64,000 nucleotides of DNA from Novipirellula galeiformis (GTDB lineage: Bacteria > Planctomycetota > Planctomycetia > Pirellulales > Pirellulaceae). Every line of letters begins with the position of its first letter. Position 1 is the first letter of the stretch. The DNA is taken from NCBI RefSeq assembly GCF_007860095.1, contig NZ_SJPT01000010.1, positions 1 through 64,000 of the forward strand, read 5' to 3'. Made by a program: the position numbers and the translations under genes. A model generated the notes under the pieces. That model saw nothing but the letters and a program-made list of their open reading frames with translations. It ran no database searches and had not been told where the DNA came from. Of the stretch, positions 1 to 9,362 are shown piece by piece.

Positions 1-304
1 CTGGAAAGACTTTGAGCCAGCGGAGGGCGACTTCGCTGTCGGTCCAATCGGCCACGACATCGGGCCGGTTGCGGATGATCAGGTGCAGATGGCTACTCAT
101 CACGGCGTAGCTAAGCACGTCGATGGCGAGGACCGAGGCCAATGCTTCCATTCGCCTGCGAATCCACTCGCGGCGACAGGAATAATCTTTCCCGGTGGCC
201 GCGTCGACGCCCGCTAGGTAGGCGCGTCGTACACAACGCTGTACAGCATGGACGATACACACTTCATCGGGCGTGAATTGTTCGGCACGAGGCGGTCGCG
301 TCAT
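1..304 (-). CDS. REP-associated (IS200-like Y1) transposase, partial at window edge
   Basis: About 101 N-terminal residues are visible, starting MTRPPRAEQFTPDEVCIVHA; the 3' part lies beyond base 1. The stretch SYAVMSSHLHLIIRNRPDVV contains the HLH of the HUH/Y1 transposase fold, and the preceding basic region with RRAYLAG is typical of the RAYT-type transposases common in planctomycetes. Known members nick and mobilise short palindromes as single-copy domesticated enzymes; the catalytic Tyr would be in the missing part. The gene is followed upstream (bases 305-475) by short repeats but no clear element ends. Family call is good, activity unknown. Confidence 0.7.
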   Translation of the reverse strand, partial: MTRPPRAEQFTPDEVCIVHAVQRCVRRAYLAGVDAATGKDYSCRREWIRRRMEALASVLAIDVLSYAVMSSHLHLIIRNRPDVVADWTDSEVALRWLKVFP

Positions 305-381
305 CGGACACCTCCGAGACTTCGAGGGACGAATCGACTACTGCCATTAGACCCAGCGAACGCGTCACCTGTCAAATTTTG

Positions 382-435
382 GTGGGTGGCACCAAAATTA
401 GTGGGTGGCACCAAGTATTTTTGCCAAGTATTTTT
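382..435. repeat. Short direct repeats (19- and 13-bp periods)
   Basis: gtgggtggcaccaa occurs at 382-395 and 401-414, and ccaagtattttt at 411-422 and 424-435. They lie between the transposase start and the tRNA terminator and belong to the class of small intergenic tandem repeats seen across this window. Confidence 0.75.
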
Positions 436-474
436 GGTGGGATTGCCGACGATGAGCGATTCGGTCCGCGCACG

Positions 475-503
475 AAAAAACCCCGTGAATCACGGGGTTT
501 TTC
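475..503 (-). terminator. Rho-independent terminator of tRNA-Leu
   Basis: Perfect inverted repeat ccccgtga / tcacgggg (481-497) flanked by an A run (475-480) and a T run (498-502), so it could work in both directions. It sits directly 3' of the tRNA on the minus strand. Confidence 0.85.
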
Positions 504-507
504 TAAT

Positions 508-591
<84 letters not shown>

Positions 592-830
592 TTTTGTCGT
601 GTCTTCGCTCGGCAATACGCAGAGTTTTGCGTCCACTGACGAATCCGTCAACTCCCCCTGGGCCATTCCTTGCCGCTTAATTTTCCACAGCCCCCACGGT
701 TCACCGTTTGTATTGGTTTTAACGCCAATTCATTCCTTCTGGCTGCTCACCCTCCCTTTCCGCTGAGCCACAAAAACATCGACGTGATCACCACAATCTC
801 CCGCACCCAGCAATCAATCGACTGGCACAA

Positions 831-2630
831 CTACAAATCGAAATTGACTCGCTTGCGTTTGCCACCGCGACCAATCATCGCATAAGTCCAGTCGGTCTGA
901 ATCCACTCCTCCCCACCGGCGAATTCACGAATCATCCAGCCTCGCCTTGCCGCCGGCGTTCCGGCTGGCGGCGAACGCCGACGCCGTCGCACATTGTCCG
1001 GATTGACGAGCATGACCTCAGGCTTCGCTGGCAACAGCTGATAAAAGTAACCGTCCGCAGATAACTCATGGTAACGCAAGTCGACCTTCTTCTTGTCGGT
1101 CCAGGCGGCATTCTCACCCAACGCATCGATCAAAAAGCGTTTGGTTAACCAATCGACGCGGCCGACTGCGGCAGCGGTTTGTCGATGGTCCTGCCGAAAC
1201 TCAGCCAAGACCGTGATCAGCGATTCCCAGCGTTGGATCACCGTGGTGGCCTCCCCATGCCACTGGTCAGAGGTGCCGTCAACGAACTGCTTGGCTGCCG
1301 CCAAAATCTTTCGCTGAATCTCCAGTGCTGATAATTCACCGTGCGAGGTTGGCACTTGCGACACCAAGTTCCAATCGCTGGCGATACGATGGATCGACGC
1401 CACGCCCTTTTTCAAAATGGGCAACTCAGCTACCGCGCCTGCTTCGATCATGTCGAGCACGAGAGAAACCGAAGCAAATTTGACGTACTCGGCATGGTCT
1501 GCCATGTTCGAATCAGACAGTCCGATCTGTAACCGTTGTCGCCGAGCAAGCATGCCTCGCGTGGAGACCAACGACAAAAACGTCTTGGCACAATAGTGAG
1601 CCAACCAATGTCCGAATACAAACACGGGACGCTCGCCACGAAAACCACCCATATCGGTGATGGTGTCAATCGCCATCGCCTTGGCACTCAGGCGATAACG
1701 TCCGTCATGGTCCAGTGAGCCTGAACCACACAACGCCAACCGTGACGCGAGCAAGGCAGATAAGTACCGCCGCTGCTTCCGAAACGCGACGTGGCGGACG
1801 ACGAAGCGAAGCACGAACAAGGTCGGCAAGTGAATCAAACGCAATAGATTGACGACCGTCCAAGTCACCCAACGCGGTACCGAGCCAAATGCCATCCTAA
1901 CGTCTTGCCCCTGGTCCGCGTCGCCCCAATCGCCATCGTCGCTGTCGAATCCCTCGTCATCCACAACGGACTGGTTGTCTCCGTCGCTGGCCGATCCTCG
2001 TCGTCGCCGGGCGATCCATCCCGCAAACACCATCGCCCACAACAGCGGCATGGACACGACCAGATTGACGACTTGCATCGACCACAACAACAGAACAAAG
2101 ACGCGGTAGATCACGAGCCACACACCGCTCGCCACCTCGGCTTCGTAATTCTCTTGGCATCCATAAACATGCCCGAGCGCATCAGCGCTATTTTTTAGTA
2201 CACGAAGATCGTAACTGGTCTCGGCAGCGGCCGTTGCTTCGGCAACCAATTGATCAATCGAACGCTGGCAGGCGAGCAGTTCGTCGGGGCTGCGAACCTC
2301 GGGCGTCGCGATCTCGATCAAACCACCAGGCGAGTCGTACATCAACGGATGGGATTCAAACGTAACCGCACCTCCGTTTGCTAAAAACAGTTGATCTTGA
2401 TCGAAAACTCCTTTTGCAGTGGGCTGATCACGGCGAATCGCCTCACAAATTTGTTCGTAGACAAACAGTGACGCAGGCAAATCCTCTGTAGATAGATTTT
2501 GAGGATCCGCCACCAACGTTGCATACTCCGTTTCCATCCCCATCAACCGCGACACCAAAGGGGTGGTGCGTCGATAAGCCCGTGAGGACGCCGTGTTGGG
2601 ATCGTGCGAGGAGGAGGGACGGGAATTCAA
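831..2630 (-). CDS. Dop/PafA-family carboxylate-amine ligase with membrane-spanning insert
   Basis: A 599-residue member of the Pup ligase/deamidase family, a glutamine-synthetase-like fold that in actinobacteria attaches or removes Pup using ATP. Visible family blocks are GMETEYA (31-37), FLANGGAVTFESHP (82-95) with EIATPE (106-111), KNSADALGHVYGCQENY (146-162), SRLALCGSG (296-304) and IGLSDSNM followed by SVSLVLDMIEAG. Between the ENY block and the SRLALCGSG block, which are near neighbours in PafA and Dop, lie about 125 extra residues. These carry two hydrophobic stretches (about 170-205 and 250-285) separated by an acidic, Asp-rich linker. The residue aligned with the catalytic Asp of PafA appears not to be Asp (VTFESHP). 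No Pup or proteasome genes are nearby. Met30 or Met32 are alternative starts. Family membership is firm; substrate is unknown. Confidence 0.85.
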   Translation of the reverse strand: MNSRPSSSHDPNTASSRAYRRTTPLVSRLMGMETEYATLVADPQNLSTEDLPASLFVYEQICEAIRRDQPTAKGVFDQDQLFLANGGAVTFESHPLMYDSPGGLIEIATPEVRSPDELLACQRSIDQLVAEATAAAETSYDLRVLKNSADALGHVYGCQENYEAEVASGVWLVIYRVFVLLLWSMQVVNLVVSMPLLWAMVFAGWIARRRRGSASDGDNQSVVDDEGFDSDDGDWGDADQGQDVRMAFGSVPRWVTWTVVNLLRLIHLPTLFVLRFVVRHVAFRKQRRYLSALLASRLALCGSGSLDHDGRYRLSAKAMAIDTITDMGGFRGERPVFVFGHWLAHYCAKTFLSLVSTRGMLARRQRLQIGLSDSNMADHAEYVKFASVSLVLDMIEAGAVAELPILKKGVASIHRIASDWNLVSQVPTSHGELSALEIQRKILAAAKQFVDGTSDQWHGEATTVIQRWESLITVLAEFRQDHRQTAAAVGRVDWLTKRFLIDALGENAAWTDKKKVDLRYHELSADGYFYQLLPAKPEVMLVNPDNVRRRRRSPPAGTPAARRGWMIREFAGGEEWIQTDWTYAMIGRGGKRKRVNFDL

Positions 2631-2939
2631 TAGGGCGACTTTATGAGAATCGAGGGGGAGCGTTTGAGAGCGGGCTTATTGTAGGAGCCAAATTCGCTGC
2701 GAGAAAGTGCGGCGTGTAGCGACGTTTTGTAGATCAACCCGCGACAACGAAAAATTCGGGTAACGCAACGCAACCAATCCCTACGACGTGACTTTGATCC
2801 CTGCGTGCGATGCGATTCATCTTCGATACCCCGCTGGGGAGACGACATTTCCCAAACTGAAAAACGGTCTCCAGCCGGCTACGATCTCGTACAATAAGGG
2901 GGTACGTCTTATCTACGTTCGCCTTCAAAGGAATCTACG
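2631..2939. other. Divergent intergenic region
   Basis: About 309 bases between the divergently transcribed Dop/PafA-like gene and the 2-oxoacid decarboxylase gene. No ORF here looks real. Apart from the -10-like hexamer at 2890-2895 I see no structured element. Confidence 0.6.
2890..2895 (+). promoter_or_regulatory. Candidate -10 element of the decarboxylase gene
   Basis: tacaat (one mismatch to TATAAT) in the context ctcgtacaat, 45 bases before the ATG. The same ctcgtacaat context occurs before the TPR-AAA+ gene (9313-9318) at the same distance. No clear -35 element is visible. Confidence 0.4.
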
Positions 2940-4637
2940 ATGAGTCAAGCCTCTACGATCATTCACACCGATGAACCGCCCCGCCGGGCTACCGCGAACG
3001 TCACGATAGCACAGTATTTGATCCGGCGATTACAGGACTACGGCGTTGACGATATGTTCGGGATTCCGGGGGATTATATCTTGGCGTTGTACAGCGAATT
3101 GGAAAAGAGTCCGATTCGCATGATCGGGTGCACGCGAGAGGATTGTGCGGGCTTTGCAGCGGACGGCTACGCCCGGGTCCGAGGGATGGGGGCCGTTTGC
3201 GTCACCTACTGTGTCGGTGGGTTAAGCATTTGCAACTCCATCGCCGGAGCGTACGCCGAAAAGTCGCCCGTGGTCGTACTGACGGGTTCGCCAGGTTTAA
3301 AAGAACGCAACACCGGGGCCTTGTTGCACCACATGGTCCGCAATTTCCGAACACAGTACGACGTTTTCGAAAAGTTCACGATCGCGGGAACCGAGCTCAA
3401 CGATTCCTTAACCGCGTTTTCAGAAATCGACCGAGTGCTCGATGCATGCGACCGCTACAAGCGACCGGTTTACATCGAGTTGCCACGAGACATGGTCAAC
3501 GTGATCCCGCCGGTGGCACACGGATACACCGGCGCCGGTTTCCAGCACAACCAGGAAGCGACGGACGAAGCGATTCGCGAAACGGTGCTGCGATTAGCCA
3601 ACGCCCAGAACCCGGTGATCTTAGCTGGGGTCGAGATGCACCGTTTCCGTTTGCAAGATCAATTGATTCAATTGGCGGAATCGACGAACATGCCGATCGC
3701 CACCACGATGCTTGGTAAAAGTGTCGTAAGCGAGCGGCATCCGTTGTTCATCGGATTGTATGAGGGAGCGATCGGGGACGCGGAAGTGACCCGATTCGTC
3801 GAAGAAAGCGATTGTGTGTTGATGTTGGGCACCTTTTTAACGGACATCAATCTTGGCATCTTTACGGCAAAATTGGATCCTGGCCGCTGCATCTTGGCGA
3901 CCAGCGAGACGCTGCGGATTTCTCACCATCACTTTCATAACGTTGATTTGAAGGCGTACCTGGCCGGCTTAATCGAGGCCGCCCCCACGACCACCACGCG
4001 GGACACGACGCATTTAGTCGCGCGGACGAGTACGGAGACAGCGGAGGAAGCGGCGACCGAATTGCTACAGACAAGTTGGATGGTTCGTCAACTGAACCAG
4101 CGTTTGGACGCGGACACCATCGTTATCACTGACGTAGGGGATTGTTTGTTCGCCGCGACGGAGTTAACGATTCATGATCGCAGTGAGTTTTTGAGTCCGG
4201 CGTACTACACGTCGATGGGATTCAGTATCCCGGCAGCACTAGGCGCGGCGACCGCCAAGCCAGATCATCGGATCGTCGTGCTTGTGGGCGATGGTGCCTT
4301 TCAAATGACCGGTCAAGAATTGAGCACGTTGATCCGCCAAGGTCACAATCCTATCGTCATCTTGTTGGACAATCATGGGTATGGCACCGAGCGTTACTTG
4401 CACGAAGGGGAGTGGAAGTACAACGAAGTGGCCAAGTGGAATTATGGCGAATTGATGAAGGTCTACGGGCGAGGCATAAGTCACTTGGTCTCCACCAAAG
4501 CGGAGTTCAACAACGCCTTGGATGCCGCGTGGAATCAAACAGACTTGCCGCATCTAATCCACGCCAAACTGGAGGAGAACGACGCCAGTCAAACGCTGCG
4601 CAAACTGGCCGAGCGAATGAGCAAAACGGTTGGTTAG
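2940..4637 (+). CDS. Thiamine-diphosphate 2-oxoacid decarboxylase (pyruvate/indolepyruvate decarboxylase family)
   Basis: A 565-residue cytoplasmic enzyme of the pyruvate decarboxylase family, converting a 2-oxo acid to an aldehyde and CO2. The catalytic residues of the family are all visible: the Asp of GIPGDY, the cofactor-activating Glu of TREDCAGFAADGYAR, the His pair of LLHHMV, and the Glu of GYGTERYLHEG. The thiamine-diphosphate/Mg motif runs from VGDGAFQMTGQE to LLDNHGYG. Length matches the family. The gene stands alone, preceded by a -10-like hexamer and divergent from the Dop/PafA-like gene. The sequence does not settle whether pyruvate, phenylpyruvate, indolepyruvate or a branched-chain 2-oxo acid is the substrate, so no gene symbol is given. 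Confidence 0.9.
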   Translation: MSQASTIIHTDEPPRRATANVTIAQYLIRRLQDYGVDDMFGIPGDYILALYSELEKSPIRMIGCTREDCAGFAADGYARVRGMGAVCVTYCVGGLSICNSIAGAYAEKSPVVVLTGSPGLKERNTGALLHHMVRNFRTQYDVFEKFTIAGTELNDSLTAFSEIDRVLDACDRYKRPVYIELPRDMVNVIPPVAHGYTGAGFQHNQEATDEAIRETVLRLANAQNPVILAGVEMHRFRLQDQLIQLAESTNMPIATTMLGKSVVSERHPLFIGLYEGAIGDAEVTRFVEESDCVLMLGTFLTDINLGIFTAKLDPGRCILATSETLRISHHHFHNVDLKAYLAGLIEAAPTTTTRDTTHLVARTSTETAEEAATELLQTSWMVRQLNQRLDADTIVITDVGDCLFAATELTIHDRSEFLSPAYYTSMGFSIPAALGAATAKPDHRIVVLVGDGAFQMTGQELSTLIRQGHNPIVILLDNHGYGTERYLHEGEWKYNEVAKWNYGELMKVYGRGISHLVSTKAEFNNALDAAWNQTDLPHLIHAKLEENDASQTLRKLAERMSKTVG

Positions 4638-4969
4638 CGAACCGTTTTCGAATCGTTTCCCCTCCGCCAAACCCCGATGCATCGCCACCGCCGGTTTGGC
4701 TTATTGGGTGACGATGCTCGCGTAGATCAACTCACGTAGATCAACTCACGTAGATCCGCTCGCTTAGGCCGGTTCGCGTCGATCGGCCCAGGGGTGGCTC
4801 ACTACGCGTTTCCAACGCGATCTCCACCTAAGCACTCGTCCCTTCCTAACCCAATGAAGTGTTTTTATCGTTTCTTGCGAAGTTATTCGCTTTCGGGGGC
4901 TCTGGAGGCATGTAGCCTTAAATCTCTGTCGCCCCCCAATGCCCAGTTTCCCTACCGGTGTAGCGTCTC
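4638..4969. other. Intergenic region with a 14-bp tandem repeat
   Basis: About 332 bases with no convincing gene. At 4721-4762 lie three tandem copies of a 14-bp unit: two identical (cgtagatcaactca) and one diverged. No terminator with a T run is visible after the decarboxylase gene. Confidence 0.75.
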
Positions 4970-7900
4970 ATGTGTGACTTCCGTCTATTGGCTCGACGAT
5001 TTTGTTCGATGGTTACGCCACTATTTTTGTTGGTCGCACTCGGAACTCCCCCGTGCACGCGGTCCACGGCATACGGCGACGAAGCGGCAATCCCCGAGGT
5101 GCTGAAACCGTGGCAGGACTGGGTCACTTGGGACACGACGAATCGTGACTGCCCGAAGTTGTACAACAACGCTGATGAGAGCATCTGTGTTTGGCCCTCG
5201 ACACTCGAGTTGACGGCGGACGAACGGGGAGGTTCCTTCAAGCTTCGTGTTCAAAGTTTTGAGGACACATGGGTGACGTTACCAGGGACTCCCTCGATCT
5301 GGCCAACCAACGTTCGCGTCGATAACGAACCGGTCGTGGTGGTCCAGCGTGATGGCTCCCCCGCGATCAAGTTGGCGAAAGGGAGCAGCGTGTTGTCGGG
5401 GGAATTCCTTTGGGATTCCATGCCACAACGCATCCACATTCCCAAAGAAATCGGCATGCTGACGCTTCGCGTGTCAGGCACCGAGGTAGCCAATCCGACC
5501 TGGGACGCTCAGGGGGAGGTTTGGTTGAAGCGATCGCGTAGTGAGGCGACCGATAAAGATCTGCTAACGCTGCAGGTGTATCGCAAGATTGAAGACGGAA
5601 TTCCATTGTGGTTGCGGACTCGCATCGAAATCACGGTTTCGGGTAAGAGCCGTGAGGAATCACTCGGTTCGATCCTTCCGTTAGGATGGCAACTGGCGAC
5701 GGTGGAGAGTCCGATCCCGGTCGCGGTCGACGAACTCGGGGCGATCAAGGCCCAGGTCCGAGCAGGCAAGTGGACGATCACTCTCAATGCATTTCGCACC
5801 CATGACGCAACGGACGTTACTTTCGCGGCCAACGCCAACCCGTTGGTCGCAATGGAGTTAGTCGGATTGCAAACGGATCCCGATTTCCGGGTTTCCCAGA
5901 TCGAAGGGCTGCCGATGGTCGACGCTTCGCAAACGACGTTCCCAGCGGACTGGCGAGGCTTGCCGGTTTATCAATGGGACGTCAGCAAACCATTTTCGCT
6001 CGTTGAAAAGATGCGAGGCATGGGAGCCAAGACACGCCAAGGCCTCCATATCACTCGGCATCTGTGGCTAGATGAAGACGGCAACTCGTTGACTTACCTC
6101 GACCATCTTAATGGACAAATGCAACAAATTTGGCGTTTGGATGTGGCCGATGGTCATGATCTTGGCGCGGTACGAGTCGATGGCGAAGGGCAACTGATCA
6201 CCGTTAATCCCGCTACAGGCGTTAGCGGCAGCGAGATCCGTCGTCGCAACTTACAAATGGAAGCGGTTGGGCGTGTCCCGCTCGATGACGAATTATCGGC
6301 CACCGGTTGGGACGCGAATGCCGAGTCACTTAAGGTGACGTTAACCACTCCGCCTGGTTGGCGTGTGTTTGCGGTTTTCGGAGCGGACCAGGTCCGCGGC
6401 GATTGGTTAACGGCATGGTCGTTGTTGGACCTTTTTCTACTGCTAGTGTTTTCGCTGGCGGTGTTCCGCTTGTTTGGGTTTGTAGGTGGGTTTGTCGCGT
6501 TGGTGGCGTTCGCGTTGTCCTACCATGAGCCCGGTGCACCGCGAATTACGTGGTTGTTATTACTGATGCCGATTGCACTGCTGCGGGTCGTCGGGGAAGG
6601 AACGCTGAAGAAATGGATCACGGTATGGAAAGCCGTGACGACCGTGATCCTGTTGTTTTGCTTGGTTCCTTTTATCGCGACTCAGGTGCAAAACGTGCTT
6701 TACCCTCAACTCGAACCCCAAGGCATGTCGTACGGCAGTCGCGGATTGTTCGTGTGGAGTGGCATCGGATCGAAACGTGATTATCAGACGAAGTCAGTGA
6801 CTGAATTTGACTTGGTCGAATCGTCCGGTGGATATTTGGGGAGATCCCAGTCCCGTCGTAACGAACGCAAATCCAAATCATCGCAACGCCAGTCCGCCGA
6901 CGAATCAAATTTGAATTACGACCCTCAGGCCATGATCCAAACCGGTCCGGCTCAGCCACAGTGGCGTTGGAACGATGTGGTATGCATTTGGAACGGCCCG
7001 GTTGCAGCGGAGCAAACAATCCACCCCGTGCTGGTCTCGTTGACGGTGAACCGTGTCATCACGGGTGTGCGACTTGTGTTGTTGATTCTTTTGGCGGCGA
7101 TCTTGCTTCGCAAGCGAACCCCCCCATGGCCTTGGGCGGGATGGAAAATCCGAAAAGCCGCGGCGGCCGCCTTACTGGGACTGACACTCCTGCCGGCTTC
7201 TGCCTCCGCTCAAGAAGGAAACAGCAACGATGAGAATGCGAAGCCGGCGTCTGCTGCGGCTGAGAAGCCCGAGTCTTATCCTCAGCCAATTCCTTCAGCA
7301 GAGATGCTCCGCACCCTTCGCGAGCGATTGTTGAAGCGTTCGGATGCATTTCCCAATGCGGCCGACATCCCGGCGGTGGAGCTGAAGATCCTAGACAACC
7401 GGTTGACCATGAACGTCACGCTGCATGCGGCGGCAGATGTCGCGGTACCTTTGCCAGGACGTTTGCCAGCGTGGTCTCCCATCTCGGTGACCATGGACGG
7501 TAACAATGACGTGACGGTTTCCCGTCACGAAGGCTACGTTTGGATCGTGGTCCCCAAAGGGATTCATGACATCACGGTGGAAGGCACGCTCGGCGACGCA
7601 GCAGAATGGGAATGGACGTTCCTGTTGAAACCACGGCGTGTATCGATTGAGGCTCCGGGATGGAAAGTCACCGGGCTCGGTCCCAATCAAGTGCCCGCCG
7701 ACCAAGTATTTTTCGCCAAAGAGCAAGCGCCGAGCGACGAAGCGGCGGCGTACGACCGCACCGCCTTCAATACCGTGGTGGTCATCGATCGAAAACTCGA
7801 AATCGGCTTGGTTTGGAAGGTTCACAATACCGTAACACGCCTTTCTGCCACAGGAAAAGCGATTTCACTTGAGGTTCCGCTCATCGAAGGCGAGAACGTG

Positions 7901-9133
7901 CTCAGCTCGGGACGAGAGGTCAAAGACCAATCCATCGACGTACAGATGGGGGCAAACCAAGCCCAATTTTCCTGGGTGAGTGAACTCCAACCCACCCCTG
8001 CAATCAAGTTGACGGCCGCATCCACCGATCGCTGGGTCGAGCGATGGCATTTAATCACCTCACCGATTTGGAACGTTTCGATCTCGGGGCTACCCCCGAT
8101 GTTTGCGGTGAACCAAGAGGCCTTGGTTCCGATCTGGAAACCGTGGCCGGGCGAAACCGCCACGATCCAATTCAGTCGCCCAGCAGCGGTCGTGGGTGAT
8201 ACCGTCACGGCGCAACGTGTGAACCTTTCGACCACACTTGGCGATCGTCGACGCACCAGCGAAATGGAGCTCGAACTTGAGTGCAGTTTGGCAAACGATT
8301 TCGTAATTGCCCTTGAACCTGAGATTGAGATCACTTCATTGACGCTTGATCAGCAAGCGATTCCCGTTCAGCGAGACGGAGCGAATTTGATCATTCCAGC
8401 AAGACCGGGACGGCAAACGGTAGCCATAGGGTGGAGTACTGCGAAGCCGTTGCAGATGACGGCGCGCTCCTCGTTAGTCACGTTGCCAGTAGATGCTTCG
8501 AACGTGACCACCACGATGGTGATGCCCGAGAACCGCTGGATCCTGTGGGTCGACGGCCCGCTGCGTGGGCCGGCCGTCCGATTTTGGACCATCTTGGCGG
8601 TGGCGATCCTGATCGCATTTGTGTTGGGCAGTCTCCCGATGTCACCGCTGAACCGGCTCGAGTGGGTGTTACTGTCGATTGGTTTGACCCAGGTGCCTTT
8701 GCCCGCAGCGATGATCGTGGTGGGGTGGTTGTTCTTGCTAGGGTGGCGAGGCGAGCATCCCTTGGATCGCCATTACCATTGGCGTGATTACTTGCTGCAA
8801 GGCTTGATCGTGTTGATGACGCTGATCTCGCTTGTCATTTTGTTCATCGTGGTGGGCGAAGGGCTGCTCGGACATCCCGATATGTTCATCGCGGGCAACC
8901 AATCATGGGGCAGCGAATTGCATTGGTTCACCCCACGAACGGGAGCCGAGCTGCCGCTGACTCGAGTGGTCTCGATCTCGGTGTGGTTCTACCGACTGTT
9001 CATGTTGGTTTGGGCATTGTGGTTAGCTGCAGCATTGTTGCGCTGGTTGGCGTGGGGGTGGAAGCAATTCAGCAAGGTGTCCGAGCGTGAGCAAGTATTG
9101 GAGGCCACGTTGAGCACGGAGGATGCGAACTAA
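4970..9133 (+). CDS. Large multi-spanning membrane protein of unknown function
   Basis: A 1387-residue protein I cannot assign to a named family. It opens with a signal-like segment (hydrophobic core PLFLLVALG; Met14 is an alternative start). A long extracytoplasmic beta-rich region follows to about residue 475, then several membrane segments (about 478-580) and another near 694-712. Residues about 728-748 read like a second signal peptide (ALLGLTLLPASASAQ), followed by a second beta-rich region to about 1200 and a cluster of membrane segments (about 1203-1303 and 1335-1360). The internal signal-like segment suggests a fusion of two secreted/membrane proteins. It precedes the TPR-AAA+ and TPR-membrane genes on the same strand with a 229-base gap. 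Coding reality is supported by length and strongly biased composition. Confidence 0.85.
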   Translation: MCDFRLLARRFCSMVTPLFLLVALGTPPCTRSTAYGDEAAIPEVLKPWQDWVTWDTTNRDCPKLYNNADESICVWPSTLELTADERGGSFKLRVQSFEDTWVTLPGTPSIWPTNVRVDNEPVVVVQRDGSPAIKLAKGSSVLSGEFLWDSMPQRIHIPKEIGMLTLRVSGTEVANPTWDAQGEVWLKRSRSEATDKDLLTLQVYRKIEDGIPLWLRTRIEITVSGKSREESLGSILPLGWQLATVESPIPVAVDELGAIKAQVRAGKWTITLNAFRTHDATDVTFAANANPLVAMELVGLQTDPDFRVSQIEGLPMVDASQTTFPADWRGLPVYQWDVSKPFSLVEKMRGMGAKTRQGLHITRHLWLDEDGNSLTYLDHLNGQMQQIWRLDVADGHDLGAVRVDGEGQLITVNPATGVSGSEIRRRNLQMEAVGRVPLDDELSATGWDANAESLKVTLTTPPGWRVFAVFGADQVRGDWLTAWSLLDLFLLLVFSLAVFRLFGFVGGFVALVAFALSYHEPGAPRITWLLLLMPIALLRVVGEGTLKKWITVWKAVTTVILLFCLVPFIATQVQNVLYPQLEPQGMSYGSRGLFVWSGIGSKRDYQTKSVTEFDLVESSGGYLGRSQSRRNERKSKSSQRQSADESNLNYDPQAMIQTGPAQPQWRWNDVVCIWNGPVAAEQTIHPVLVSLTVNRVITGVRLVLLILLAAILLRKRTPPWPWAGWKIRKAAAAALLGLTLLPASASAQEGNSNDENAKPASAAAEKPESYPQPIPSAEMLRTLRERLLKRSDAFPNAADIPAVELKILDNRLTMNVTLHAAADVAVPLPGRLPAWSPISVTMDGNNDVTVSRHEGYVWIVVPKGIHDITVEGTLGDAAEWEWTFLLKPRRVSIEAPGWKVTGLGPNQVPADQVFFAKEQAPSDEAAAYDRTAFNTVVVIDRKLEIGLVWKVHNTVTRLSATGKAISLEVPLIEGENVLSSGREVKDQSIDVQMGANQAQFSWVSELQPTPAIKLTAASTDRWVERWHLITSPIWNVSISGLPPMFAVNQEALVPIWKPWPGETATIQFSRPAAVVGDTVTAQRVNLSTTLGDRRRTSEMELELECSLANDFVIALEPEIEITSLTLDQQAIPVQRDGANLIIPARPGRQTVAIGWSTAKPLQMTARSSLVTLPVDASNVTTTMVMPENRWILWVDGPLRGPAVRFWTILAVAILIAFVLGSLPMSPLNRLEWVLLSIGLTQVPLPAAMIVVGWLFLLGWRGEHPLDRHYHWRDYLLQGLIVLMTLISLVILFIVVGEGLLGHPDMFIAGNQSWGSELHWFTPRTGAELPLTRVVSISVWFYRLFMLVWALWLAAALLRWLAWGWKQFSKVSEREQVLEATLSTEDAN

Positions 9134-9248
9134 CGGAATCATACGGCGGGTCGCGTTGGCTGAGCGATGGAGTGCCGCGAAGTGCAACGGTTGGAGCAAC
9201 GAGGGTGGCGAATGATTCGGTGCCCTCGGGTGGTGGAACAGCTCGTTA

Positions 9249-9290
9249 CCCAGCCACGTACGCCCAGCCACGTACGCCTAGCCACGTACT
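9249..9290. repeat. 14-bp tandem repeat, three copies
   Basis: cccagccacgtacg at 9249-9262 and 9263-9276, then a two-mismatch copy at 9277-9290. It sits in the gap before the TPR-AAA+ gene, upstream of its putative promoter. Confidence 0.9.
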
Positions 9291-9312
9291 AGGAACGCCA
9301 CTGCGCAGCTCG

Positions 9313-9318
9313 TACAAT
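9313..9318 (+). promoter_or_regulatory. Candidate -10 element of the TPR-AAA+ gene
   Basis: tacaat in the context gctcgtacaatcgg, 45 bases before the ATG, matching the context before the decarboxylase gene. The -35 element is not obvious. Confidence 0.4.
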
Positions 9319-9362
9319 CGGCGAGACTCATTGACCCCCGACCAACTCGCCCAGGATCGATC

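Noticed and set aside
668-690. DnaA-box-like ttttccacag near the tRNA
   Set aside because: Only one imperfect match and no dnaA or cluster of boxes; not enough for an origin.
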